Source: Paraburkholderia sp. BL10I2N1 (GTDB lineage Bacteria > Pseudomonadota > Gammaproteobacteria > Burkholderiales > Burkholderiaceae). Taken from it: a stretch of DNA of 64,000 bases. The position numbers and the translations under genes are program-made. A model generated the notes under the pieces. The model ran no database searches, was not told the DNA's origin, and was given only the letters and a program-made list of their open reading frames with translations. The stretch is from the NCBI RefSeq assembly GCF_004361815.1, contig NZ_SNWA01000002.1:3038001-3102000 (forward strand). Direction: 5' to 3'. How positions within the stretch are numbered: the stretch's first letter is position 1; each line of letters begins with the position of its first letter. Positions 42,088 through 49,898 of this stretch are shown here, one piece after another.

Positions 42088-43737
42088 ATGAGTGTGATGA
42101 CACGCGAGACTGCCGCGCCGCAAGGCGCCGGGAAGTTCGATGAGCAGTTCGACATCGTGGTGGTGGGCGCGGGAGCCGCTGGCCTCGCCTGCGCATTGTT
42201 CGCAGCGTGGCAGGACAACAAGGTCCTGCTGCTAGAGAAGGCGCCCGAGCTGGGCGGGACGGCGAAGAAGGCCGCGTTCTGGTACTGGGTGCCGAACAAC
42301 CGGCCGATGCGTGAACAGGGTATCGAAGACCGGAAGGAGGATTGTCTGCGCTACATGGCTCGTCTATCGAGGCCGGAGACATACAGCCCGGAACTGCCGC
42401 GCTTCGGTATGACGCAGTGGGAGTTCGATATGTGCGAGGCGATCTACGACAACGCGTCGCTTGCTGCCGAGTTGCTCGCGGACAAGGGCGCGCTCGAATA
42501 CCGCCACTGCCCGGATGTGCCGGACTACTGGGCCGAGTTGCCGGAGGACAAAGCGCCGAAAGGCCGCGTGCTGTTGCCCAAAGGCGCTTGCGAATCGATG
42601 TCCGATGGCGGCGCGGTGGCGGTGCGTTCAATGACCGAAGCTGCGCGCCGGGCGGGCGTCGATATCCGTACGAGTTGTCCGGTGAAGCGCCTCGTGACTG
42701 ACGAGACGAGCGCTGTAACAGGCGTCGAAGTGGATGATGCGCAACGTGGCGCGATGATCGTCAAGGCGCGCAAGGCGGTCATCTTCGGCACAGGCGGGTT
42801 TACGCACAACAAGACGATGCGCAAGAACTTCCTGAGCGCGCCCGTCTTCGGCGGATGTGCCGCGCGCACCAACGAAGGGGACTTCGTCCGTATTGGCACG
42901 GCGGTCGGCGCCGAGTTGCGCAACATGAACTATTCGTGGATGTGTCCGATCGTCCTCGAAAAGGCGCTTAACGACGATCCGGGCCTGATCGGGACGTTCT
43001 CGCCATCGGGCGATTCGATGATCTATGTGAACCGGCATGGCGAGCGCGTCACCAACGAAAAGCTCGCCTACAACGAATCCGCGCAGGCCTTCTTTAAGTG
43101 GGACCCCGCGAAGTCGGAGTATCCGAACCTCGTCCTCGCGGCGATCTGGGATGCGCGCAGTCAGCAGCACTCTGCAAGCACCGAGTACGGACGCTTCATC
43201 GTGCCCGAAGGCGTCAACGATGCGCATGTGATCAAGGCCGACACACTCACCGAACTCGCACGGAAGATCCGTGAGCGTGTGGCGAAGCTCGCACCGCAGA
43301 TCGGCAATCTGACCTTCGAGGACGACTTCGACGCCAATCTTCCGGCAACTGTCGAGCGCTTCAACGGGTTTGCGCGGAGTGGCAAGGACCTTGATTTCGC
43401 GCGTGGCGAGCGGCCTGTCGAACTGCTGTTCAATGGTGCGACGGCACCCGGGCCAGCGTGTCCCAATCCGACGATGTATCCGCTCAGCGAGAGCGGTCCC
43501 TTCTATGCAACGCTCCTGACGGGCGGCAACCTCGATACGAAGGGTGGCCCAGTCACGAATCCAGAAGGGCAGGTGCTCGACCATACGGGGCAGGCCATTC
43601 CGGGCTTATACGGCGTCGGAAACTGTGTTGCATCGGCGTCGGCGCGCGCTTACTGGGCGGGCGGTGCGACACTCGGGCCGATCCTCGCCTTCTCGTATCT
43701 TGCGGCGCGCAGCGCACACAGACAGACCCCGCGTTGA
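42088..43737 (+). CDS. FAD-dependent dehydrogenase of the 3-ketosteroid delta1-dehydrogenase / fumarate reductase family
   Basis: Flavoprotein of 549 aa. FAD binding is shown by DIVVVGAGAAGLACALFAA (about residues 22-40), VIFGTGGFTHNK, and the C-terminal LYGVGNCVASASARAYWAGGATLGPILAFSYLA. The family includes KstD and flavoenzymes that desaturate cyclic ketones. No heme or Tat signal is present, so it is cytoplasmic and probably not a respiratory fumarate reductase. Its promoter is a copy of the hydroquinone dioxygenase promoter, so a role in the same pathway is likely: for example, aromatisation of a cyclohexanedione- or cyclohexenone-type substrate to hydroquinone. That role is inference. 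Confidence 0.85.
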   Translation: MSVMTRETAAPQGAGKFDEQFDIVVVGAGAAGLACALFAAWQDNKVLLLEKAPELGGTAKKAAFWYWVPNNRPMREQGIEDRKEDCLRYMARLSRPETYSPELPRFGMTQWEFDMCEAIYDNASLAAELLADKGALEYRHCPDVPDYWAELPEDKAPKGRVLLPKGACESMSDGGAVAVRSMTEAARRAGVDIRTSCPVKRLVTDETSAVTGVEVDDAQRGAMIVKARKAVIFGTGGFTHNKTMRKNFLSAPVFGGCAARTNEGDFVRIGTAVGAELRNMNYSWMCPIVLEKALNDDPGLIGTFSPSGDSMIYVNRHGERVTNEKLAYNESAQAFFKWDPAKSEYPNLVLAAIWDARSQQHSASTEYGRFIVPEGVNDAHVIKADTLTELARKIRERVAKLAPQIGNLTFEDDFDANLPATVERFNGFARSGKDLDFARGERPVELLFNGATAPGPACPNPTMYPLSESGPFYATLLTGGNLDTKGGPVTNPEGQVLDHTGQAIPGLYGVGNCVASASARAYWAGGATLGPILAFSYLAARSAHRQTPR

Positions 43738-43824
43738 AACTCGACGTGAACTGCCTTTAGCCGTTGGGCATCATCAGTGCTGCCGACCATCCCTGGCGAA
43801 CGAATCCATCAACAGGAGACAACC

Positions 43825-44220
43825 ATGGCGTTGACCACGCAAACCATGACCGACGAGCAGAGAAAATCGGTCGCCATCGAGTATCTGAAGGCCTTCGACA
43901 ACGGCGGCGTCACATCGGCAGGAGGCAGCATCCTCGACCTCTTCGCTGACGACGCGCAGGTGTTCTTCCCCAAGTGGGGACTGGCGAACGGGAAGGATCA
44001 GATCGGCAAGCTGTTCACCGACGTCGGCGGCACATTGAAGTCGATCGTTCACCACTATGCGCATTTCAACTGGGTGTTCTCAGGGAGCGATACTGTGATA
44101 TGCGAAGGGACGAGTCACGGCGAGCATCGCGACTGGAAGATCCAGCGCGTCTATATCTACCTGGACCCCGACTATGCGGGCCGCGATACCGCCCGCTATC
44201 CGTGGCTCAATCAGGACTAG
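43825..44220 (+). CDS. NTF2-fold (SnoaL-like) protein
   Basis: Protein of 131 aa with a cone-shaped NTF2 fold suggested by AIEYLKAFDNGG, ILDLFADDAQVFFPKWG, IHHYAHFNWVFSGSD-like strands and DWKIQRVYIYLDP. CAGGAGAC precedes the ATG. It is 87 bp after the flavoprotein, probably in one operon. SnoaL-like proteins act as ketosteroid isomerases, cyclases, dehydratases or small-molecule binders. Pairing with a KstD-like enzyme is reminiscent of isomerase/dehydrogenase pairs on cyclic enones. The exact reaction is unknown. Confidence 0.82.
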   Translation: MALTTQTMTDEQRKSVAIEYLKAFDNGGVTSAGGSILDLFADDAQVFFPKWGLANGKDQIGKLFTDVGGTLKSIVHHYAHFNWVFSGSDTVICEGTSHGEHRDWKIQRVYIYLDPDYAGRDTARYPWLNQD

Positions 44221-44253
44221 CGAGCGCAGGCCTGGTGCCCGGGCGCGCGCCCT

Positions 44254-44439
44254 TCAGGTGGAAAGCTCATGCAGCTTGGGCATGCCTTCGCGCAGCCATT
44301 CGAACATGGACCACTCGGTATCCTTCGGCGCCTCGGGTGCGACGCCGAGCTTGCGTATGGAGTCTTGCCGCTCGGATAAAAGCCTGCACGCCTCGCCTGG
44401 GTATTTCTGGCCGGTTGCCTGCGAGGTTTGATAAAAACC
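44254..44439 (-). pseudogene. Possible gene remnant (C-terminal fragment, no start codon)
   Basis: An open frame on the minus strand ends with a normal stop at 44254 and encodes PEAPKDTEWSMFEWLREGMP followed by KLHELST, which reads like the true C-terminus of a protein. No ATG, GTG or TTG start is present in frame before the upstream stop near 44440. A short ATG-led frame begins just upstream in another register, so a frameshifted or truncated gene is possible. I do not recognise the family. Confidence 0.3.
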
Positions 44440-44441
44440 TC
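44423..44441. terminator. Small stem-loop in the SnoaL-LysR gap
   Basis: GAGGTTT (44423-44429) pairs with AAACCTC (44435-44441) around a five-base loop. The loop and stem include A and T runs, but no T-tract follows on the plus strand. It may end the transcript of the two-gene operon; confidence is limited. Confidence 0.35.
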
Positions 44442-44571
44442 ACGAGGTCCCATGACAAGCCGTTAAGTTTTCATTTAATACGTGACGCCGCGGACGGCAA
44501 CGCCGAGCGAAACAAATTACACTTGAGTCCATCAGATCAGGCCGCGACCACAGTGGCCCCCAGGAGACAGG

Positions 44572-45537
44572 ATGGACCTGTTCATATCGATGGAGGCCTT
44601 CGTGCGGGCTGCCGAGGCTCAGAGCTTTGCGAGCGCCGCGCGCCAGCTGGGCGTCGCCAAATCCGTCGTGACCTCGCGCGTGAAGCAGCTCGAAGAGCAC
44701 TTCGGCGTGCCGCTTTTTCACCGTTCCACGCGGGCGGTGCGCCTGTCTGAACTCGGGGAGACGTACTACCGCGAATGCGCCGAACTGGTCACCAGGGTCC
44801 ATGATCTATCGGGGCGTTCGCGCGGCGAGGCCGATTCGCTATCCGGTACGCTCAACGTCCATGTATTGCCGGGCTTTGCGCTCGGGCATTTTTCGCAGAC
44901 GCTTATCGAATTTCGCGCAGCGTACCCGCGCGTCGAGTTCGTGGTCACCGTCAACGACAGGGTCATCGATCCCGTTCAGGAAGGCTTCGATCTTGCGCTG
45001 CAGATCTACCCACCGGCGTCGAACCTGCTCGTCGAACGAAGGCTCTTTCCCGTGCGTGGCGTGCTGTGCGCCGCGCCCGGCTACCTGAAGGAAGAGCCTG
45101 TGATCGAGACGCCGCTCGACCTGCTGCGGCACGACTTCGCGCGTTATTCCTACTACCCTTGGGGCGACAAGTGGCCGTTGATGAAGGGCAACGAGTGCTT
45201 CGAAATTGCCCTCAACCCGGTGCTCAAAACCAATAGCGTGCATCTGCTGCTCGAGTTCGCGCGAGCCGGCGCGGGCGTCGTCTATCTGCCGACGATGGTC
45301 GCCGCTGCCGATCTGCTCGAGCGGCGTCTGGAGCGTGTCCTGCCGGACTACGCCGCACCGCCGCTGTGGCTCTCCGCTGTCTATCCGGCGTCGCATCGCT
45401 CGACGACCAAGGTCAAGGCGTTCGTCGATTTCCTGCGCGCCCGTTATCTGCGCGAGCCGCAATGGGACAAGGCGCTCGGCATCGCGCCGCCCGACGACGA
45501 GACAAAGAGCGTAGGCGAGGAACTGGCCGAGGATTGA
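44572..45537 (+). CDS. LysR-family regulator, probable regulator of the hydroquinone regulon
   Basis: Transcription factor of 321 aa. The helix-turn-helix reads EAFVRAAEAQSFASAARQLGVAKSVVTSRVKQLEEHFGVPLFHRS, followed by a substrate-binding domain in the subgroup often annotated as DsdC/AaeR-like. CAGGAGAC precedes the ATG. It lies between the two operons whose promoters are duplicated (41901-42000 and 45561-45660), so it is the natural candidate for the shared activator, with hydroquinone or a ring-cleavage product as effector. That assignment is inference from position. Confidence 0.88.
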   Translation: MDLFISMEAFVRAAEAQSFASAARQLGVAKSVVTSRVKQLEEHFGVPLFHRSTRAVRLSELGETYYRECAELVTRVHDLSGRSRGEADSLSGTLNVHVLPGFALGHFSQTLIEFRAAYPRVEFVVTVNDRVIDPVQEGFDLALQIYPPASNLLVERRLFPVRGVLCAAPGYLKEEPVIETPLDLLRHDFARYSYYPWGDKWPLMKGNECFEIALNPVLKTNSVHLLLEFARAGAGVVYLPTMVAAADLLERRLERVLPDYAAPPLWLSAVYPASHRSTTKVKAFVDFLRARYLREPQWDKALGIAPPDDETKSVGEELAED

Positions 45538-45560
45538 GCCTGCGCAGGCCTGACTGAGAC

Positions 45561-45660
45561 GCCCACCACGTAGTTTCCCTGGCGGGTTTTTGACGCACTC
45601 ATCGTTCGCGAATCCCGACCCTCAGATCATTGCCGTCAGACCCGTTGCCACCTAATCTTC
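45561..45660 (+). repeat. Duplicated promoter block, copy B (hydroquinone operon)
   Basis: Gapless counterpart of 41901-42000, offset by exactly 3660 bp, with 78 of 100 identical bases counted by eye. It ends 40 bp before the dioxygenase small-subunit start. Identity is lowest around 45641-45650, inside the spacer between -35 and -10, which supports selection on the flanking blocks. Confidence 0.85.
45630..45658 (+). promoter_or_regulatory. Promoter of the hydroquinone catabolic operon
   Basis: TTGCCG (45630-45635) and TAATCT (45653-45658) are spaced by 17 bp. A start near 45665 would give a leader of about 36 bases before the ATG at 45701. The weak -35 fits dependence on an activator bound in the conserved block upstream. 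Confidence 0.6.
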
Positions 45661-45700
45661 AATGCAGGCAAAACGCATTTACAGATTAACGGAGGCAGAC

Positions 45701-46192
45701 ATGCAACAGACCTGGTTCGGCAGCCTGGACAATTTCCGCAAGGGCTCCATCGAAATCATCAAGGGCAAGCCGGAGCATTACGCGATGTCGAACGTGTTCG
45801 AAGTCGCGAGCCGCGCAGAGCCCTGGCAGAAAATCGTCGTCGGCAAGAATCTCAAGTACGTGATCGAGACGCTGCGCGCGGAAGGTTCGTCGCCGTGGTT
45901 TGGGGCGTCGCACGACGAATTCGCAGTCGTGCTCGACGGCGAGATCGACGTGCACTTCATCAAGCCCTCGGATGGCCCGCTCGTCGATGCGCAGACGGAA
46001 GGCACGGTGCGTCTCGAAGGCCAACCTTCAGGGCAGTCGATGGGCTATGTGCGGCTGCGTCGCGGCCACCAGGCGCTCTTGCCCGCAGGCGCTGCGTACC
46101 GTTTCGAAGCGGTGAAGAAAGGTGTGGTGCTCGTGCAAACGATCCTCGGACGCTGCTCGGTCGAGAGGTGGGCCGACATCTGCATCCAGTGA
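45701..46192 (+). CDS. Hydroquinone 1,2-dioxygenase, small subunit (cupin fold)
   Basis: Protein of 163 aa matching the small subunit of two-subunit hydroquinone dioxygenases (called HapC, PnpC or PnpC1 in different strains, about 160 aa). The cupin core shows PWFGASHDEFAVVLDGEIDVHF and the later RLRRGHQALLPAGAAYRF. The small subunit supports folding and assembly, while the iron site is in the large subunit. GGAGG precedes the ATG at 45701; an in-frame ATG at 45662 would coincide with the transcription start and is rejected. The large-subunit gene follows after 37 bp. Confidence 0.88.
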   Translation: MQQTWFGSLDNFRKGSIEIIKGKPEHYAMSNVFEVASRAEPWQKIVVGKNLKYVIETLRAEGSSPWFGASHDEFAVVLDGEIDVHFIKPSDGPLVDAQTEGTVRLEGQPSGQSMGYVRLRRGHQALLPAGAAYRFEAVKKGVVLVQTILGRCSVERWADICIQ

Positions 46193-46229
46193 CCCTCCCT
46201 ACACGATCGATCAACACATGGAGTCAATC

Positions 46230-47225
46230 ATGGACAAAGTAACCGGGCTGCAAAACGTCACCGCAAGCGAACCCGATCAGGCCTCCGGCTATCGCGTATT
46301 CAGGCTGGGCGACTTCGAATTCAGCCGCGACGCCTATTTCGCCACGATCAAGTGGCCCGCGAATGGTCAGACGCGTTCGCATCAGATGCACGCCGACGAC
46401 TTCCTGCGCGCGATGATGCGCGACGTCGCATGGGGCTTCTTCTACGGCTGGGTCAATTTCGACGAAGTGATCGGCACGCGCAATCACTACGGCAAGGTCG
46501 ACATGTACGCCGGTGCGTACAACGCGAGCTTCAAGGAAGCGGGCGTCGACCACACGCAGCAGTTCGATACGCCGGTCATCATGGCGACCTTCAAGGCGAT
46601 CCTGAAGGACTGGGTCAACGAAGGCTTCGATCCGTTCGCCGCGCCCGAAGAGACGGGCTCTGCATTCGGCACGAAGCATGGCGACAACATCGCGGCGATC
46701 GAGCGCACCCGCATTGCGACGAAGCGCATGCCCGGTCTCGAAGGCGATTCGCCGTTGCGCGACGATCTACCGGTCAACCGCCAGTTCGCGGACGTCGTGC
46801 AGGACGAGCCGGAGATTCACGCAGAGCCCGGTTTCGAGAAGGCGCTGCATGCGTTCAGCCTGTTCAAGTACCTGTCGCGTTCCGATGTGACATGGAATCC
46901 GTCGGTGACGTCGGTCTGCCAGCAGAGCCTGTTTTGCCCGACCACGGAAGAGTTCGTGCTGCCGATCTTTCACGGCAACGACCGCGTCGAGTGGTTCCTG
47001 CAACTGTCCGACCAGATCATCTGGGACGTCGCCGACAAGGATAGCGGCGAGCCGCGCGCGCGCATCACGATGAACGCGGGCGATATCGCCGCGATGCCCG
47101 CCGACATCCGCCACAAGGGCTACTCGCAGAAGCGTTCGATGCTGCTGGTGTGGGAGAACGCAACGCCCGATCTGCCGAAGCGTTACGAAAGCGGCGAACT
47201 GCCGCCGTACCCGATCCAGATGTAA
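46230..47225 (+). CDS. Hydroquinone 1,2-dioxygenase, large catalytic subunit
   Basis: Iron-dependent ring-cleaving enzyme subunit of 331 aa, the usual size for HapD/PnpD-type large subunits. It opens hydroquinone to 4-hydroxymuconic semialdehyde. The iron ligands of the family are visible: His248, Asn250 and Glu254 in FHGNDRVEW (H-x-N-x3-E) and His295 in RHKGYSQ. The last histidine is 47 residues after the first, the spacing I recall from the studied enzyme. The ATG at 46230 has GGAG upstream; an ATG at 46218 is in frame but lacks one. Confidence 0.92.
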   Translation: MDKVTGLQNVTASEPDQASGYRVFRLGDFEFSRDAYFATIKWPANGQTRSHQMHADDFLRAMMRDVAWGFFYGWVNFDEVIGTRNHYGKVDMYAGAYNASFKEAGVDHTQQFDTPVIMATFKAILKDWVNEGFDPFAAPEETGSAFGTKHGDNIAAIERTRIATKRMPGLEGDSPLRDDLPVNRQFADVVQDEPEIHAEPGFEKALHAFSLFKYLSRSDVTWNPSVTSVCQQSLFCPTTEEFVLPIFHGNDRVEWFLQLSDQIIWDVADKDSGEPRARITMNAGDIAAMPADIRHKGYSQKRSMLLVWENATPDLPKRYESGELPPYPIQM

Positions 47226-47330
47226 CTTCCCGGCATCCTCCGATCGTCGATCGAACGGCTCCAGACCGCTGGCGTCGCGGGGGATGTCGCGTCCGGGCTT
47301 CCAGCCAGGTCTCACTCGTGCAGGACTGAC

Positions 47331-48794
47331 ATGCAAACGCAACTCTTCATCGGCGGCCGCTTCGTGCCGGCTGCAAACGGCGAAACGCTCGCCACCCTGA
47401 ATCCGCATGACAACTCGGTGATCGCAGACGTTGCGATAGCCGGCCCCGCCGATGTCGACCGCGCCGTCGTGGCTGCGAAGGCAGCATTTCCGAAGTGGAG
47501 CAAGCTCGCCGCGATGGAGCGGGGCCGTCTGCTCCTGAAACTGGCCGACGTCATCGAGGCGAACGCCGATGCGCTCGCCCGGCTCGAATCGCTCGACACC
47601 GGCCATCCGATCCGTGACACACGTAATCTGGATGTGCCGCGCACGGCGGCCACGTTCCGCTATTTCGGCGGCATGGCAGACAAGTTCGAAGGCTCGGTGA
47701 TTCCGGTCGAGCAGGGCTTTCTGAACTATCTGACGCGTGAGCCGGTCGGGATCGTCGGGCAGGTGGTGCCGTGGAATTTCCCGCTGATGTTCACAAGCTG
47801 GAAGATGGCCCCGGCGCTCGCCGCAGGCAACTGCGTGATCATGAAGCCCGCCGAACTCACGCCGCTGTCGAGTCTCGCGATTGCCGAACTGATGGCGGAA
47901 GTCGGGTTTCCCGAAGGGGTCGTCAATATCCTGCCGGGTCTGGGTCACGTGGCGGGCCAGTACATCGCCGAGCATCCGGAGATCAGCAAGGTCGCGTTCA
48001 CCGGTTCGACGGCGGTCGGCCGCAAAATCGTGCAGGCGTCGAGCGGCAACCTGAAGAAGGTGCAGCTCGAACTGGGCGGTAAAGGCGCGAACATCGTCTT
48101 CGGCGACGCCGATATCGATGCGGTCGTGCAAGGCTCTGCGTTCGCGATCTTCCACAACCAGGGGCAGGCGTGCATCGCGGGCTCGCGGATGATCGTGCAT
48201 GAATCCATCGCCGACGAAGTGCTGGAGAAGTTCGCTGCATTGAGCCGCACGATCCGGATCGGCGATCCGCTCGACCCGTTGACCGAAATGGGCCCGCTCA
48301 CGTCGCGTCAGCATCGCGACCGCGTGCTGTCCTACGTGGACATCGCACGGGAGCAGGGCGGCAGCGTGCTGGCCGGCGGCAAGGCGCCCGATGCGGCGGC
48401 GCTGGCCAATGGCTGCTATGTCGAACCGACTATCGTCGCTGCGCAGCCTGAGCACCGGGTGTCGCAGGAAGAGGTGTTCGGCCCGTTCATGACGGTCACC
48501 ACGTTCCGCACCGATGAGGAAGCCCTCGCGATCGCGAACGGCACCGAGTACGGTCTGGGCGCGGGTCTGTGGACGCGCGATCTGCAACGGGCACACCTGA
48601 TTGCGCGTGAGATTCGCGCCGGCATGGTGTGGATCAACTGCTACAAGCGCGTGAGCCCCGCATCGCCGTTCGGCGGAGTCGGCGCGAGCGGCTATGGCCG
48701 GGAGATGGGCTTCGAAGCGATGCGCGAATACACACAGCCCAAGTCGGTCTGGGTCAATGTGGACGCGCAGATTTCCCCTTACTACCCGCGGTGA
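47331..48794 (+). CDS. 4-hydroxymuconic semialdehyde dehydrogenase (aldehyde dehydrogenase superfamily)
   Basis: NAD-dependent aldehyde dehydrogenase of 487 aa. Catalytic Cys281 lies in GQACIAGSR and general base Glu247 in LELGGKGANIV; the cofactor stretch is PWNFPLMFTSWKMAPALAAGN. By sequence it belongs to the betaine-aldehyde/hydroxymuconic semialdehyde group; position after the hydroquinone dioxygenase and before maleylacetate reductase fixes the role: 4-hydroxymuconic semialdehyde to maleylacetate. CAGGA precedes the ATG. It is 105 bp after the dioxygenase gene. Confidence 0.9.
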   Translation: MQTQLFIGGRFVPAANGETLATLNPHDNSVIADVAIAGPADVDRAVVAAKAAFPKWSKLAAMERGRLLLKLADVIEANADALARLESLDTGHPIRDTRNLDVPRTAATFRYFGGMADKFEGSVIPVEQGFLNYLTREPVGIVGQVVPWNFPLMFTSWKMAPALAAGNCVIMKPAELTPLSSLAIAELMAEVGFPEGVVNILPGLGHVAGQYIAEHPEISKVAFTGSTAVGRKIVQASSGNLKKVQLELGGKGANIVFGDADIDAVVQGSAFAIFHNQGQACIAGSRMIVHESIADEVLEKFAALSRTIRIGDPLDPLTEMGPLTSRQHRDRVLSYVDIAREQGGSVLAGGKAPDAAALANGCYVEPTIVAAQPEHRVSQEEVFGPFMTVTTFRTDEEALAIANGTEYGLGAGLWTRDLQRAHLIAREIRAGMVWINCYKRVSPASPFGGVGASGYGREMGFEAMREYTQPKSVWVNVDAQISPYYPR

Positions 48795-48800
48795 ACCGTC

Positions 48801-49859
48801 ATGCAACCCTTCGTCTACAACGGCCTGCCTTCGCGCGTGATCTTCGGTGCGGGCAGCCTCGCGCAACTGGGCCGCGAGATCGAACTGCTCGGCGCAACCC
48901 GCGCGCTCGTGCTGTCCACGCCGCAGCAGCGCGCCCAGGCCGAGGCGCTCGCCGGGCAGCTGGGTGAGCGCGCAGCGGGTCTGTTTGCCGAAGCCGTCAT
49001 GCACGTGCCGGTCGAAACGGCGCGACAGGCGCGCGTTTTCGCGACCGAGGTCGGCGCCGATTGCGCGATTGCGATTGGCGGCGGATCGACCACGGGTCTC
49101 GGCAAGGCCATCGCACTCGAAACGTCGCTGCCGATCATTGCGATCCCGACGACTTACGCGGGCTCCGAGATGACGCCGATCTACGGGCTGACCGAAGGCG
49201 ACGTGAAGAAGACCGGCCGAGACCTGCGCGTGTTGCCGAGGACGGTCATCTACGATCCCGCGCTCACAACATCGCTGCCGCCGGCGCTGTCGCTCACGAG
49301 TGGCATCAACGCCATCGCGCATGCGGCTGAAGGGCTGTACGCACAGGATGCGAACCCGATCGTGAGCCTGATGGCGGAGGAGGGCATCAGGGCGCTCGGA
49401 AATGGCTTGCCGCTCGTCATGGACGAGCCCGGCAACCTCGCCGCCCGCGCCGATTGCCTGTATGGCGCGTGGCTGTGCGGCGCGGTGCTCGGGAGCGTCG
49501 GCATGGCGTTGCACCACAAGCTGTGTCACACGCTGGGCGGTACCTTCAATCTGCCGCACGCGGAAACGCACACGATTGTATTGCCGCATGTGCTCGCGTA
49601 TAACCGCGAGGCCGCGCCGGAAGCAATGAAGCGCATCGCGCGGGCTTTGCGAGCCGACGATGCCGCGCAAGGGGCCTTCGATCTCGCCCAAGACTACGGT
49701 GCGCCGACCGCGCTGAAAGACATCGGCCTCACGGCAACGGAACTGGACGTGGCGCTTAATCTCGCATTGAAGAACCCGTACTGGAACCCGCGGCCGGTCG
49801 AACCTGCACCGCTGCGAGCGTTGCTTGAAGCCGCATTCGAGGGGCGAAGGCCGACGTAG
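48801..49859 (+). CDS. Maleylacetate reductase (iron-type alcohol dehydrogenase family)
   Basis: Enzyme of 352 aa reducing maleylacetate to 3-oxoadipate with NADH or NADPH. It shows the family nucleotide-binding AIGGGSTTGLGKAIAL and PTTYAGSEMTPIYGLTE, plus SLTSGINAIAHAAEGLYA, KLCHTLGGTFNLPHAETHTI with the metal-site histidines. It begins 6 bp after the aldehyde dehydrogenase. It is shared by the hydroquinone branch and the hydroxyquinol branch, since both dioxygenases in this cluster lead to maleylacetate. The 3-oxoadipate enzymes that follow are not in the window. Confidence 0.93.
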   Translation: MQPFVYNGLPSRVIFGAGSLAQLGREIELLGATRALVLSTPQQRAQAEALAGQLGERAAGLFAEAVMHVPVETARQARVFATEVGADCAIAIGGGSTTGLGKAIALETSLPIIAIPTTYAGSEMTPIYGLTEGDVKKTGRDLRVLPRTVIYDPALTTSLPPALSLTSGINAIAHAAEGLYAQDANPIVSLMAEEGIRALGNGLPLVMDEPGNLAARADCLYGAWLCGAVLGSVGMALHHKLCHTLGGTFNLPHAETHTIVLPHVLAYNREAAPEAMKRIARALRADDAAQGAFDLAQDYGAPTALKDIGLTATELDVALNLALKNPYWNPRPVEPAPLRALLEAAFEGRRPT

Positions 49860-49898
49860 CCGCACGCATCAGCACATACATAAATACAGGAGACAACC

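Noticed and set aside
46767..49865. A continuous 1032-residue open frame on the minus strand across the hydroquinone operon
   Set aside because: It is the antisense reading of three clearly identified plus-strand genes. High GC content keeps the reverse frame open; the product is Arg/His-rich with no known domain.
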